A stretch of 64,000 nt of DNA, from positions 124,001 through 188,000 of the forward strand of contig JAGIBK010000004.1 of NCBI GenBank assembly GCA_017744355.1. The letters are read 5' to 3'. A program made the translations under genes and the position numbers. The stretch's first letter is position 1. Every line of letters starts with the position of its first letter. This document shows positions 41,141-50,990 of the stretch, one piece after another. Origin of the DNA: a bacterium. GTDB lineage: Bacteria > Cyanobacteriota > Sericytochromatia > S15B-MN24 > UBA4093. A model generated the notes under the pieces. The model was not told the DNA's origin. It did no database searches and saw only the letters and a program-made list of their open reading frames with translations.

Positions 41141-43003
41141 ATGGCAGTCACACTCAGCGCCACGGGCGCCGGCGGGCTCCTGGACCGCGAAACGGTCATC
41201 AACGACTTCTCCATCCAGGTCGCGACCGTCAACGGCTCGGGTTCGCAATCAGCCAACCTGGTCCTGCTGCGTTCGATCTTCCGCATGGGGATCCCGGTCA
41301 GCGGCAAGAACCTCTTCCCGTCCAACATCGCCGGTCTGCCGACCTGGTTCACGATCCGCGCCAACAAACACGGCTATGTGGCCCGCAAGGCTCAGAACGA
41401 GCTCTTCGTCGCCATGAACCCCGAGACCATCGCCGAGGACGAGGCCCAGCTCATGCCGGGGGCCGTCTTCATCTACAACAGCGACCTCAAGTTCACCCCC
41501 TCGCGCGAGGACGTCCTCGCCGTCGGCGTGCCCTTCGGCGCCATCGTCGCCCAGACCTGCCAAGAGGTGAAACTCCGCAAGCTCGTCACCAACATGGTGT
41601 ACGTGGGCGTGCTCGCCCAGCTGATCGGGATCGACCTCAACGAGATCGAGGCCGCCCTCGCCAAGCAGTTCAAGGGCAAGGAGAAGGCCGCGACCCTCAA
41701 CTTCAGCGCCGTCCAGGCGGGCTTCGACTGGGCCGCGACCAACCTCGACTTCAAGGTCCCCTACCGCCTCGAGCGGATGGACGCCACCGCGGGCAAGATC
41801 ATCATCGAGGGCAACCGCGCCGCGGCGCTGGGCTGCCTCTTCGCCGGCACCACCGTGGTCGCCTGGTATCCCATCACCCCCTCGACCTCCCTCTGCGAGA
41901 ACCTGATCGGGTATCTCGAGAAGCACCGCCTCGACCCCGAGACCGGCAAGGCCACCTTCGGCGTCGTCCAGGCCGAGGACGAGCTCGCCGCGGCGGGCAT
42001 CGTGTTCGGCGCGAGCTGGGCCGGCGCCCGCGCCATGACCGCCACCTCGGGCCCCGGCATCAGCCTGATGAACGAGTTCGTCGGCCTCGCCTACTTCACC
42101 GAGATCCCGGGCGTCATCTTCGACGTCCAGCGCGTGGGCCCCTCGACCGGCCTGCCCACCCGCACCCAGCAGGGCGACCTCATGGCCCTGTACCACGCCT
42201 CGCACGGCGACACCAAGCACCTGGTGCTCATCCCGGCCACCCCGCAGGAGGCCTACGAGCTCGCTTACCAGGCCTTCGACCTCTCCGAGCGCTTCCAGAC
42301 CCCGGTCTTCGTCATGCTCGACCTGGACCTTGGCATGAACAGCTGGATGGCCGATCCCTTCCCCTACCTGGACCAGCCCCTCGACCGGGGCCCCGTGGTC
42401 ACGGCCGAGGATCTGACCCGCCGCGTCGAACAGGCTCCCGAAGGCGCCAAGCACGACGTGTTCGGCCGCTACCGCGACGTCAAGGGCGACGGCATCCCCG
42501 AGCGCACCCTGCCGGGCACCCCGCACCCCCTGGCCGCCTACTTCACCCGCGGCTCGGGCCACACCTCCGAGGCCAAGTACTCCGAGAAACCCGCCGACTA
42601 CACCTGGCTGGTCGATCGCCTCGCGCGCAAGCATGAGACGGCCCGCAAATACGTCCCGACCCCCGTCGAGGACTGGCAGGGCGCCGAGGTCTCGATCGTC
42701 GCCTACGGCACCAGCGAGTACGCCGTCCAGGAGGCGCGCGACCTGTTGGCCGCCCAGGGCATTTCGACCAACTACCTGCGGGTCAAGGCATTGCCCTTCA
42801 CGCCTTCGGTCAAGGAGTTCGTGAAGAAGAGCCGGCGCGTCTACGTGATCGACCAGAACCGCGACGGCCAGATGGCCTCGCTGCTCAAGCTCGAGATCGA
42901 CCCGGCCGATGCGCCCAAGATCCGCTCGATTCGCCACTACGACGGCATGCCCATCGACGCCATGTCGATCGTCGAGCCCGTCCTGGAAATGGAGAAGCAC
43001 TAA
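41141..43003 (+). CDS. korA: 2-oxoacid:ferredoxin oxidoreductase, fused gamma-alpha subunit
   Basis: 620-residue KorA-type subunit: an N-terminal gamma domain (1-190) fused to the alpha domain with the pyrimidine-binding fold (about 215-615). Features: VAWYPITPSTSLCENL, VQAEDELAAAGIVFGAS, ATSGPGISLMNEFVGLAY, VQRVGPSTGLPTRTQQGDL and the late VYVIDQNRDGQM stretch. With KorB it converts 2-oxoglutarate (or related acid) and CoA to the acyl-CoA with reduced ferredoxin, a typical anaerobic or microaerobic TCA step. GAGAGAG precedes the ATG. korB follows after one base. A hairpin leader precedes it. Confidence 0.95.
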   Translation: MAVTLSATGAGGLLDRETVINDFSIQVATVNGSGSQSANLVLLRSIFRMGIPVSGKNLFPSNIAGLPTWFTIRANKHGYVARKAQNELFVAMNPETIAEDEAQLMPGAVFIYNSDLKFTPSREDVLAVGVPFGAIVAQTCQEVKLRKLVTNMVYVGVLAQLIGIDLNEIEAALAKQFKGKEKAATLNFSAVQAGFDWAATNLDFKVPYRLERMDATAGKIIIEGNRAAALGCLFAGTTVVAWYPITPSTSLCENLIGYLEKHRLDPETGKATFGVVQAEDELAAAGIVFGASWAGARAMTATSGPGISLMNEFVGLAYFTEIPGVIFDVQRVGPSTGLPTRTQQGDLMALYHASHGDTKHLVLIPATPQEAYELAYQAFDLSERFQTPVFVMLDLDLGMNSWMADPFPYLDQPLDRGPVVTAEDLTRRVEQAPEGAKHDVFGRYRDVKGDGIPERTLPGTPHPLAAYFTRGSGHTSEAKYSEKPADYTWLVDRLARKHETARKYVPTPVEDWQGAEVSIVAYGTSEYAVQEARDLLAAQGISTNYLRVKALPFTPSVKEFVKKSRRVYVIDQNRDGQMASLLKLEIDPADAPKIRSIRHYDGMPIDAMSIVEPVLEMEKH

Positions 43004-43004
43004 G

Positions 43005-44042
43005 ATGGCGACGACTACTCCGGGTCCCCAGACCAACCGACTGGGCCTCACCCTCAACGACTACAAGGGCGCGCCTTCCACCCTCTGCGCCGGCTGCGGC
43101 CACGACGCCATCACCGGCCAGATCGTCCGCGCCTTCTACGAGATGGGCGTCGAGCCCCACCGAGTCGCCAAGCTCTCGGGCATCGGCTGCTCCAGCAAGA
43201 CTCCCGCCTACTTCCTCAACAAGGCCCACGGCTTCAACTCGGTCCACGGCCGCATGCCGGCGGTGGCCACCGGCACCATGCTCGCCAATCGCCAGCTCTT
43301 GGCTATCGGCGTCTCGGGTGACGGCGATACCGCCTCGATCGGCATGGGCCAGTTCATCCACCTGTTGCGCCGCAACGTGCCGATGATCTACGTGGTCGAG
43401 AACAACGGGGTCTACGGCCTCACCAAGGGCCAGTTCTCGGCGACCGCCGACCTGGGCTCGACCCTCAAGTCCGGGGTCGCCAACGACCTGCCCCCGGTCG
43501 ATCTCTGCGCCCTGGCGGTGCAACTCGGGTGCTCGTTCGTCGCCCGGTCCTTCTCGGGCGACCCCAAGCAGCTGGTGGCCCTGCTCGAGGCCGCCATGGC
43601 CCACCGGGGCACGGCCCTCTTGGACGTGATCAGCCCCTGCGTCACCTTCAACAACCACGAAGGCTCGACCAAGAGCTACACCGCCGCCAAGGAGCTGGAC
43701 ATTCCCCTGCACACCCTCGGCTTCATCCCGGCCTTCTCCCAGATCGAGGCCGAGATCGATCCGGGCGAGACCCGCGTGGTCGAGATGCACGACGGCTCCA
43801 AGCTCACCCTCAAGAAGCTCGCCCGCGACTACGACCCGACCGATCGCGCCGCCGCCATGGCGACCCTGATGGAGTCGAACGGCAAGGGCGAGTTCCTCAC
43901 GGGCCTGATCTACGTCAACGAGCAGCAGCCGGACTTCATCTCCAGCCTCAACCTCGTGGACGAGCCGCTCGCCACCCTGCCTTCCAGCAAGGTGCGTCCC
44001 GGCAAGGCCGTGCTCGACCAGGTGATGGAGAGCCTCAAGTAA
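43005..44042 (+). CDS. korB: 2-oxoacid:ferredoxin oxidoreductase beta subunit (TPP-binding)
   Basis: 345-residue beta subunit carrying thiamine pyrophosphate and one Fe-S cluster. The N-terminal CAGCGH and the SGIGCSSKTP stretch supply cluster cysteines and TPP contacts; the TPP/Mg motif is SGDGDTASIG and continues with the ENNGVYGLTKGQ segment typical of KorB. The start ATG lies one base after the korA stop, and GGAGAAG at the end of korA serves as its ribosome binding site. No delta/ferredoxin subunit gene is adjacent, which is normal for the two-subunit type. A strong terminator follows. Confidence 0.95.
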   Translation: MATTTPGPQTNRLGLTLNDYKGAPSTLCAGCGHDAITGQIVRAFYEMGVEPHRVAKLSGIGCSSKTPAYFLNKAHGFNSVHGRMPAVATGTMLANRQLLAIGVSGDGDTASIGMGQFIHLLRRNVPMIYVVENNGVYGLTKGQFSATADLGSTLKSGVANDLPPVDLCALAVQLGCSFVARSFSGDPKQLVALLEAAMAHRGTALLDVISPCVTFNNHEGSTKSYTAAKELDIPLHTLGFIPAFSQIEAEIDPGETRVVEMHDGSKLTLKKLARDYDPTDRAAAMATLMESNGKGEFLTGLIYVNEQQPDFISSLNLVDEPLATLPSSKVRPGKAVLDQVMESLK

Positions 44043-44054
44043 GGCGATTTCCCA

Positions 44055-44096
44055 AACGCAGAGCGGGGGGCTGGTTTCAGCCCCCCGCTCTGCGTT
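44055..44096. terminator. 19-bp bidirectional terminator
   Basis: Perfect 19-bp inverted repeat (core AGCGGGGGGCTG / CAGCCCCCCGCT), loop GTTT, between korB and the convergent regulator gene, whose stop codon touches its edge. Confidence 0.8.
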
Positions 44097-46516
44097 CAGG
44101 GTTCCAGGTAGGGGGTGTGAAGCTTGCTGAAGGCGGCGGCGTGCGCGAGCCTTGCCTGGTGCACGCGCCGGGGCTCCTCGAAAACCGCCTCGGCGAGGCC
44201 TTCGAACAAGGGCTTGTCCGCGATCGCCAGGGCCATGCGATAGAGGATCGCCGCGCTCTCGGTGAGGCCATCCGCCTCGAGGGACTGGGCCTTGCGGTAG
44301 AGGCCGTCGAAGTCGTGCCAGTCGCAAAAAGCGACCGCCTCCCACTTGAAACGGTAGAAGCCCCGCGCCGACTCGAGCAGCTCGGGAGCACCCACCCCGT
44401 TCAAGGCCTGGCGCAGATCGTAGGCCAGCCGGTGCAGGGCCGCGGCCGCATCGTCCGGATCGACGCCCGGGTACAGCAGCCCGACCAGCTCGTCGGTGGG
44501 CAAGCCCTCGGGTCTGAGCACCAAGAGCGAGAGCAGGGAGAGGGCCTTCTTGCGGGGCCAGCGTGCAAGCGTCCCATCGGCCGCCCCGAAGGCCGGCCCC
44601 CCGAAGACCTTCACGTGGTAGCGCGAGACGCGCGGCCTGAGCCCCATCTGCTGCATCAGCTCGGCCTCATGGTCCCAGAAAGCGCTGCCGCCGGGCGAGG
44701 CGAGCACCTCCTTCACGTCGTCGACGGCCTTGGGATCGCCGCGCAGGTGGCGGATCCAGGCCTGGAAGAGCGCAGCGCGCAGGGCCCCACGGCCGGGGTC
44801 CGCCACCCGCTGGCTCAAGACCTGCTCGGCCTCGTCCAGATGCCCCCCCAAGATCAGGGCCTGCGCCCAGACGAAGCGCGCGACCTCGAGGTGACGCCGG
44901 CCGGCGGGATCGGCGCCGAGCTCGTCCAGGAAGGCACGGGCCCGCTCGAACTCACCCAGGCGGCCATTGGCGTGGATCAGGTTGATCCTGCCGTTGCGCA
45001 CCGCGTCCCCCATGGGGTGAGCGGTGGCGAAGGCATGGTCCTGGACCAGATGAAAGAGCGCAAGCGCGAGCCGATGGGCGCCGAACTTGCTGGCGCGCCA
45101 GGCGAAGCAAGACAGGTAGGAATTGAAGAACGCGGGCGGTGGGGCCCGGAAGGCATCATTCGGCAACTCGGTCAGCAAGCTGAGGGCGATCTGCTCCGAG
45201 TCGTTGCTCACCATCAAAAGCAGGCGATCGGCGACGGTCTTCAGGTGCAGGCGCTCAAGCTGGTGCTCCTGGCATAGGGCGAGCAAGCGCTTGCTGAAGG
45301 CCTGCGCCTCGGCAAACCGCGCGTGCCGGATGGCCAGGGAGGTGAGCAGCGAAAGGGCCCGCGCGTGATGGTAGATTACCGTGCGATCCCCCGCGGCGAC
45401 GACCTCGAGGACCTCGCGGCAGGCCGCCTCGACCTCGGGCAGGGCCGACTCCTCCCAGTGCATGAGCGCCTTCCAGAGCAGGTACCTGGCGCGAAGAGCC
45501 GGGGCAAGCGCCAGGACCTCGGCGTCGAGCTCCGCTGCGAGCGCCTTGACCTCCGCCGGGTCCCCCCCGTACTGCGCGGCCCAGAACAGGTAGACCTTGA
45601 GGCCCCGCCGCTCTTCGGGCGTGCGAGCCAGCGACAAGGCCTGGGTGAAGCAGGCCCTTGCCTCCTCGAAGCGCCCCAGCTCGGCATGGGCCTCGCCCTC
45701 CGCCTGGAGCAGCATGGGGTGCGCGCGGCGCACCTCCGGGGGAATGCGGTCCAGGATCTCGCGCAAGCGCGTCTCCTGGTGGCGGTTCAGGTGGCGCCGC
45801 CTGAAGGCGGCAACCTGGTGGGCGACCACCTCCCAGAGCTCGGCGGCCTCGGGAAGGTTCGCGATCGCTTCTGCCACGACCGAGGCCCAAGGGGCGCGCA
45901 AGCGAACCATCCCGTCCGAGGCCTGGGCGGCGACGAGGCGACGCACCAGCTCGAGCGATGCAGGCGAGGCAGTGGCCTCGCCCACGATGGCAAGGGCGAT
46001 CGCCTTCGCGAGAAGGTCGGGAGGCAGGGCCTCCACGTCCGCAAGGGCGGGGCGCTCCTGCCAGAGCGGATTTTCCGCTCCCATGGTCTCGATCGGCATC
46101 CGATCCAGTGAGACCTGGTGCCGAGAGGCGAGGACCAGGGTGCCGCCCGCCGGGAAGTGCCGGACGAGGGCGAGCCACTCAGCCTGCTCGGGCAGGGTCT
46201 CGACCAGGTGGAAGTCGTCCAGCAAGAGGGTGAAGGCAGGATGGGCCTCGGCGATGGCAAGCCCCAACAGGCCGCCCCAGCCGAGCGTCTCGATCTCGGC
46301 GCGCAGGTGCTCGAAGCGCGACCGGATATCCGGCCAGTCGCCGAGAAAGCGCCGCAGGAAAAAAGAGGACGCCGCGTCCTCGGGCGTGAGCTTGAGGTAG
46401 TGAGCAGATTCCTGCCGGAGCGCCTTCCAGCGCAGCAAGAGCGAGCTCTTCCCTGCTTTTGGGCCTGCGAGCAGTAGGACGGTGGTCCCGGCGGGCGGCA
46501 CTGCGATCGACTCCAT
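44096..46516 (-). CDS. AAA/STAND ATPase - TPR - bacterial transcriptional activator domain protein
   Basis: 806-residue regulator related to SARP/MalT-type proteins. An N-terminal ATPase has Walker A GPKAGKSSLL and Walker B LLLDDFHLVE (F-T-L-L-L-D-D). A TPR-like helical array covers about 230-630 (for example AEGEAHAELGRFEEARACFTQAL). The C-terminus has a winged-helix followed by a BTAD-like helical region (WPRKKALSLLSLLVLRPEGLPTDELVGLLYP ... ALHRLAYDLRQALN). I place the start at ATG 46516, 7 bp after TAGGAT, which would make the message leaderless; ATG 46606 or TTG 46612 would add 30 residues of low-complexity sequence. Such proteins sense metabolites or nucleotides and activate transcription; targets are unknown, the divergent lipoprotein operon being a candidate. 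Confidence 0.85.
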   Translation of the reverse strand: MESIAVPPAGTTVLLLAGPKAGKSSLLLRWKALRQESAHYLKLTPEDAASSFFLRRFLGDWPDIRSRFEHLRAEIETLGWGGLLGLAIAEAHPAFTLLLDDFHLVETLPEQAEWLALVRHFPAGGTLVLASRHQVSLDRMPIETMGAENPLWQERPALADVEALPPDLLAKAIALAIVGEATASPASLELVRRLVAAQASDGMVRLRAPWASVVAEAIANLPEAAELWEVVAHQVAAFRRRHLNRHQETRLREILDRIPPEVRRAHPMLLQAEGEAHAELGRFEEARACFTQALSLARTPEERRGLKVYLFWAAQYGGDPAEVKALAAELDAEVLALAPALRARYLLWKALMHWEESALPEVEAACREVLEVVAAGDRTVIYHHARALSLLTSLAIRHARFAEAQAFSKRLLALCQEHQLERLHLKTVADRLLLMVSNDSEQIALSLLTELPNDAFRAPPPAFFNSYLSCFAWRASKFGAHRLALALFHLVQDHAFATAHPMGDAVRNGRINLIHANGRLGEFERARAFLDELGADPAGRRHLEVARFVWAQALILGGHLDEAEQVLSQRVADPGRGALRAALFQAWIRHLRGDPKAVDDVKEVLASPGGSAFWDHEAELMQQMGLRPRVSRYHVKVFGGPAFGAADGTLARWPRKKALSLLSLLVLRPEGLPTDELVGLLYPGVDPDDAAAALHRLAYDLRQALNGVGAPELLESARGFYRFKWEAVAFCDWHDFDGLYRKAQSLEADGLTESAAILYRMALAIADKPLFEGLAEAVFEEPRRVHQARLAHAAAFSKLHTPYLEP

Positions 46517-46522
46517 GCGGGC

Positions 46523-46528
46523 CATCCT
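46523..46528 (-). promoter_or_regulatory. -10 box immediately before the regulator start (leaderless candidate)
   Basis: On the minus strand TAGGAT ends 6 to 7 bases before ATG 46516 with no Shine-Dalgarno. If translation instead starts at 46606 this box is fortuitous. Confidence 0.3.
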
Positions 46529-46677
46529 AGCAGATGGACGAGGGCTCCGAAAAGGGCTCACAACGGACATGTCAGCCTCGTGGAGGGACTGTGGAGGTTT
46601 AAGCATGCGCAAGCGGGGAAGAATCCTTCCTGAGGCATGAGTCCATTACTCAAGAAAAAGACAGAGGACCTCTAGGC

Positions 46678-49600
46678 ATGGCCGTGTGGATGCGCTTTCT
46701 CTTGCTGGGCTGTATGCTGCTCGTGACGGGCTGCCCGCGTCCCATGGGGATGGTGGGAACAGTTCCCCAAGAGCTCGGACTGAGCGGGAAGCTGCGCTGG
46801 CAAGAAGCCTACGCCACCCAGGCCGATCCGACGCTCTCCGAGATCGCAAACGGCGCCACCGTCTCGCTCATCGACCCCGATAACGGCCAAACCATCGTCA
46901 CGAGCCTCTCGGCGCCCGACGGGGGCTTCTCGCTCCACTTCGGGACCTGGAACCCGGCCCTCGACAAGGTCTACCTGCTCGAAGCCATCAAGGGCCTCAA
47001 GGTCGGCGGCGAGCCCAACCGGGCGGGGGCCCCAGCAAGCAGGCTCCGCACCCTCATCGCCAAGCGGAGCGACGGCTGGAAGAGCCTCACCGCAGGGTCT
47101 CTGGTCATCAACCGCAGCTCGACCGCGCTCGCCGTGATAGGCGGCCTCAAGGGCCTCACCCCCGCCCAGAACCTCGCCCTCCTCGGCAGCGTCACCGTCG
47201 GCAGCCCGGATGCCTTTTCCGCCCCCGGCGGGGGCGGCATCGCGGCCCCCGAGTACGCCACGGTGTGGGGCCTGGTGGACACGGCCGTCTCGCTGTACCA
47301 GGACCCGGTCCGCTCCATCGCCCTGGACGCGGCGACGCAGCAGTTCGCGCGCCTCGAGCGCGCCCCGTTCGTCACGGACTTCTCGCAGCAGGGGGTAAGG
47401 CCCGGCCAGACGCTCGTGCTCTCGGGCAACGGCTTTGATCCGGTCAGCGCCAACAACAAGGTCTTCTTCAACGGCATCCAGGCCCCGCCTGGGAGCGTCC
47501 AGGTCGACGCGACCGGGAGCCGGCTGACGGTCGTCGTCCCGGCCAACGCCCAGACGGGCGTCATCACGGTGCAGGTGGGCAACCTCGTGACCATCGCCGC
47601 GGGCGGTACCGTCTTCAAGGTAGGCGGCACCAACATCGAAATCGTCGCGGGCGGCGGCTCCCTGCGCAACGGCGCCAAGGCCAGCCTTTGGGGCTTCCCC
47701 GCGCCGGCCAGCGTCGTCCTGGCTCCAGACGGCGACATCTACTTCAGCACGGCGTTTCAAATCTTCCGCCTGTCTCCCGACGGGACCGCCCGCCTCGTGG
47801 CGGGGGCCAAACCCGAAATCGGGGGGTTCAGCGGCGACGGGGGCCCCGCGACCAGCGCCTACTTCGCCTGGCCCGACAGCATGGCCTGCGATGCAGCAGG
47901 CAACCTCTACATCGCGGATAGCGGCAACCATCGAATCCGCATGATCCCGAAGGTGACGGGCACCTACTTCGGCAAGACCATCGCGGCGGGCAACGTCGAC
48001 ACCATCGTCTTCAACGGCACCACCGGCGGTTTCTCAAATGACATGGGCCCCGCCGCCGACGCCCGGCCGCAGTTCCTTTTCGACTTCACGGCGGACGCGG
48101 CCGGCAACCTCTACATCTCGGACTCGGGGCGCGCCACGATCCGCATGGTGCCCATGACGACGGGCACCTACTTCGGCAAGGCCATCAGCGCGGGCAACAT
48201 CAACACCATCGCGGGCACGGGCGTCAGCGGCTTCAGCGGCGACGGCGGCGCCGCCTCAAGCGCCAAGCTGAGTTCCCCCGAACACCTCGCGGTGGACGCG
48301 AGCGGCAACATCTACGTCTCGGACCGCTCCAACTTCCGGATCCGCGTGATCGCAAAGGTAACGGGCACTTACTTCGGCAAGACCATCACCGCCGGTAACA
48401 TCGACACCATCGTAGGCACCGGCACCAGCGGCACCTCCGGGGACGGCAATGCCGCCACCGCGGCGAAAGTGACCTACCCTACAGGCTTCGCCTGGGATTC
48501 GGTCGGCAACCTCTACATCTCGGATTTCACCACCCATCAGGTCCGCATGGTGGCGAAGGTAACGGGCACCTACTTCGGCAAGACCATCGCGGCGGGCAAC
48601 ATCGACACCATCGCGGGCGATGGCATCGCGGGCTTCACGGGCGACGGCGGCCCCGCCGCAAACGCCAGGTTCAGCGCCCCCGCGCGGATCGCCTTCGACG
48701 GGGCGGGGAACCTGCTCGTAGGCGACAGGGTCAACAACCGCATCCGCGTGATCGCAAAGAACAGCGGCATTTGTTACGGCAAGGCCATCACGGCGGGCAA
48801 CATCGACACCATCGCGGGCAACGGCACGCTCCTCATGGGCGGTGACGGCGGTCCGGCCGCGGGCGCCAGCTTCCTTTCGCCCTACAACGCGGCCGTGGAC
48901 GCCGCGGGCAACCTCTACGTCGCGGACTCCGTCAACCTGCGGATCCGGATGGCGCCCAAGGTGACGGGCACCTACTTCGGCAAGACCATCGCCGCTGGCA
49001 CCATCGACACCATCGTGGGCACGGGCGAGCAAGGCGACAGCGGTGACGGCGGCCCAGCCTCCCAGGCCAAGCTGTACGTGCCCGGCGGCATCACCGTGGA
49101 CGCGAACGGCAACCTCCTGTTCGCGGACATGTACAACCATCGGATCCGCATGGTGGCGAAAGTGACGGGCACCTACTTCGGCAAGTTCATCACCGCGGGC
49201 AACATCGACACCATCGCAGGCGACGGCACCGCAGGCTTCGCCGGCGACGGCGGCCCCGCCTCGGGCTCCAAGCTCAACATGCCCTTCTCGCTGGCCTTGG
49301 ATGGGGCGGGTAACCTCCACTTCTCAGATGCGAGCAACAATCGGATCCGCATGGTGGCGAAGGTGACGGGCAACTACTTCGGCAAGAACATTACGGCGGG
49401 CAACATCGACACCATCGCAGGCGATGGCGACGGGTCCTTTGCGGGCGATGGCGGCCCCGCCGCGAGCGCCAAGCTCAATATGCCCTTCGGCCTCACCGTG
49501 GACGCTGCGGGCAACCTCTATGTCGCGGACACGAGCAACCAGCGCGTACGGGTCGTCTCCAAGAACGGCGGCACCTTCTTCGGCAAGTTCATCGCCGCGG

Positions 49601-49962
49601 GCAACATCGACACCGTCGCGGGAGACGGCACCGCGGACTTCGCGGGTGACGGGAGCCCGGCCTCGAGTGCCAAGCTCAACACGCCCGCAGGCGTGGCGCT
49701 GGGATCGGGCGGGCAACTCTACATCGTGGACGCCTACAACAACCGGGTGCGCATGGTCCCGAGCGTGTCAGGGGCCTACTTCGGCCAGGCCATGACCGCC
49801 GGCAACCTCTACACCATCGTGGGCGACGGCACCACCACCGAGACGATAGGGGCCACCCCGAAGACCACCTCGCTCAACGTCCCGATCTCTGTGGTCGAGG
49901 ACCCGCGTGGCGACCTCTACATCTCGGTGCTCGGGGCGAACTACGTCGTCAAGGTTTACTAG
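46678..49962 (+). CDS. giant NHL-propeller lipoprotein with IPT/TIG domain
   Basis: 1094-residue lipoprotein (lipobox VTGC after MRFLLLGCMLL). Residues 50-230 form an N-terminal domain shared with the next gene (IANGATVSLIDPD ... YLLEAIKG ... SDGWKSLTAG). An IPT/TIG Ig-like domain lies at about 235-320 (PGQTLVLSGNGFDP). From 330 on there is a first NHL blade and then ten units of about 67 residues, each opening with a TGTYFGK-like strand, then AGNIDTIAG, GDGGPA, AAGNLYVAD and NRIR. The array presumably folds into one large or two smaller propellers displayed on the surface for binding. First gene of a three-lipoprotein operon; start could also be the second Met three codons on. Confidence 0.9.
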   Translation: MAVWMRFLLLGCMLLVTGCPRPMGMVGTVPQELGLSGKLRWQEAYATQADPTLSEIANGATVSLIDPDNGQTIVTSLSAPDGGFSLHFGTWNPALDKVYLLEAIKGLKVGGEPNRAGAPASRLRTLIAKRSDGWKSLTAGSLVINRSSTALAVIGGLKGLTPAQNLALLGSVTVGSPDAFSAPGGGGIAAPEYATVWGLVDTAVSLYQDPVRSIALDAATQQFARLERAPFVTDFSQQGVRPGQTLVLSGNGFDPVSANNKVFFNGIQAPPGSVQVDATGSRLTVVVPANAQTGVITVQVGNLVTIAAGGTVFKVGGTNIEIVAGGGSLRNGAKASLWGFPAPASVVLAPDGDIYFSTAFQIFRLSPDGTARLVAGAKPEIGGFSGDGGPATSAYFAWPDSMACDAAGNLYIADSGNHRIRMIPKVTGTYFGKTIAAGNVDTIVFNGTTGGFSNDMGPAADARPQFLFDFTADAAGNLYISDSGRATIRMVPMTTGTYFGKAISAGNINTIAGTGVSGFSGDGGAASSAKLSSPEHLAVDASGNIYVSDRSNFRIRVIAKVTGTYFGKTITAGNIDTIVGTGTSGTSGDGNAATAAKVTYPTGFAWDSVGNLYISDFTTHQVRMVAKVTGTYFGKTIAAGNIDTIAGDGIAGFTGDGGPAANARFSAPARIAFDGAGNLLVGDRVNNRIRVIAKNSGICYGKAITAGNIDTIAGNGTLLMGGDGGPAAGASFLSPYNAAVDAAGNLYVADSVNLRIRMAPKVTGTYFGKTIAAGTIDTIVGTGEQGDSGDGGPASQAKLYVPGGITVDANGNLLFADMYNHRIRMVAKVTGTYFGKFITAGNIDTIAGDGTAGFAGDGGPASGSKLNMPFSLALDGAGNLHFSDASNNRIRMVAKVTGNYFGKNITAGNIDTIAGDGDGSFAGDGGPAASAKLNMPFGLTVDAAGNLYVADTSNQRVRVVSKNGGTFFGKFIAAGNIDTVAGDGTADFAGDGSPASSAKLNTPAGVALGSGGQLYIVDAYNNRVRMVPSVSGAYFGQAMTAGNLYTIVGDGTTTETIGATPKTTSLNVPISVVEDPRGDLYISVLGANYVVKVY
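47953..49959 (+). repeat. ten tandem 201-bp NHL-coding repeats
   Basis: Units of about 67 codons in register with the reading frame. The codons for TYFGK and AGNIDTI are nearly identical between copies, which makes the region prone to unequal recombination. Confidence 0.85.
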
Positions 49963-49988
49963 CAGGACCCCGCGGAGGAACACTCGCC

Positions 49989-50969
49989 ATGCGCTTGACC
50001 ATCTCGACAGGCCTCGTCCTCTGCGGACTGCTCGCCGCTTGCGCGAGTCCCGGCGTGAGCCCCGAGGCCCTCACGCTCGAGGGGCGGGTCTCCTCTGGCG
50101 GCGGAGGGCGGCAGGTCGCTGCGACCATGGAGACGATCGCAAGCGGCGCCACCGTCTCCTTGATCGATCCCGACACCGGCAACACCCTCGCGACCACCCT
50201 CACCACCCCGAGCGGCAGCTTCCACCTGAAGTTCTCGAACGACTTCAGGCCCACCCAGGGGCCCTACGTGCTCGAAGCGATCAAGGGCGGCAAGGCCGGC
50301 TCGACGGTCACACGCGTGCGCACCCTCGTCTCCCGGCAGAGCGATGGCTGGCGATCGCTGAGCGGTAGCGGGGTGCTCATCAGCGGGTCGAGCACCGCCG
50401 TCGCCATCCTCGCAAGCCTCAAGGGCCTCGACGCGCAGCAGGAGCTCGCCCTCATGGGGTGCATCACCCCCGGCCTCCCCTCATCGCAGGACGCGATCGC
50501 CTGCCCGGACACCTTCCGACCGACCTCGGGCCTCACGCACCCCACGTTCTTCCAGGCCTACGACCTGGTCGTGCGGGCGCTCGAGCTTGACGCCGATCCC
50601 GTCGCGAGCCTCTTCACACGAGCCTCGGACGCCTTCACCGCAGGCAGCGCGAGCGCATCGGCCGGGGTCGGCGTCTACGACGGGCTCGGCATGGCCCAAG
50701 ACGGATGGGCCGTCACGAGCCTCACCCCCTCCACCGCGAACGCTGCGAGCCCCACCACGCTCACGGTGCGAGGCATCGGCCTGCCCACCGCGACCGACAG
50801 CCTCCAGGTCACCCTCAACGGCACCCCCTGCCAGGTGATGGCGGCGAGCCCGAGCGGGACGCAGTTCACGGTGAAGGTCCCGGCGGGACTCGTCGCGGGC
50901 AACACGCACCCGCTCGTCATCACCTACGGCCCCTGGATCGATCGCTCTCAGACCGTGACGATCCAGTAG
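49989..50969 (+). CDS. lipoprotein with IPT/TIG-like domain
   Basis: 326-residue lipoprotein (lipobox LAAC). Residues 40-190 match the N-terminal domain of the preceding giant lipoprotein: IASGATVSLIDPDTGNTL, VLEAIKGGKAG, RVRTLVSRQSDGWRSLSG, SSTAVAILASLKGLDAQQEL. The C-terminal 90 residues look like an IPT/TIG fold (VTSLTPSTANAASPTTLTVRG ... PAGLVAGNTHPLVITY). It lacks the NHL array. Two cysteines (CITPG and AIACPDTF) could form a disulfide. It starts 26 bp after the previous gene with GAGGAA upstream; same operon. Confidence 0.8.
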   Translation: MRLTISTGLVLCGLLAACASPGVSPEALTLEGRVSSGGGGRQVAATMETIASGATVSLIDPDTGNTLATTLTTPSGSFHLKFSNDFRPTQGPYVLEAIKGGKAGSTVTRVRTLVSRQSDGWRSLSGSGVLISGSSTAVAILASLKGLDAQQELALMGCITPGLPSSQDAIACPDTFRPTSGLTHPTFFQAYDLVVRALELDADPVASLFTRASDAFTAGSASASAGVGVYDGLGMAQDGWAVTSLTPSTANAASPTTLTVRGIGLPTATDSLQVTLNGTPCQVMAASPSGTQFTVKVPAGLVAGNTHPLVITYGPWIDRSQTVTIQ

Positions 50970-50990
50970 ACCCCGGGAAAGGCAACCCCC

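Noticed and set aside
41249-43057. 600-codon minus-strand frame opposite korA
   Set aside because: korA is certain; the antisense frame is a codon-bias shadow.
48256-49320. Minus-strand frames repeating every 201 bp in the NHL region
   Set aside because: They recur only because the coding repeats recur; no start signals.
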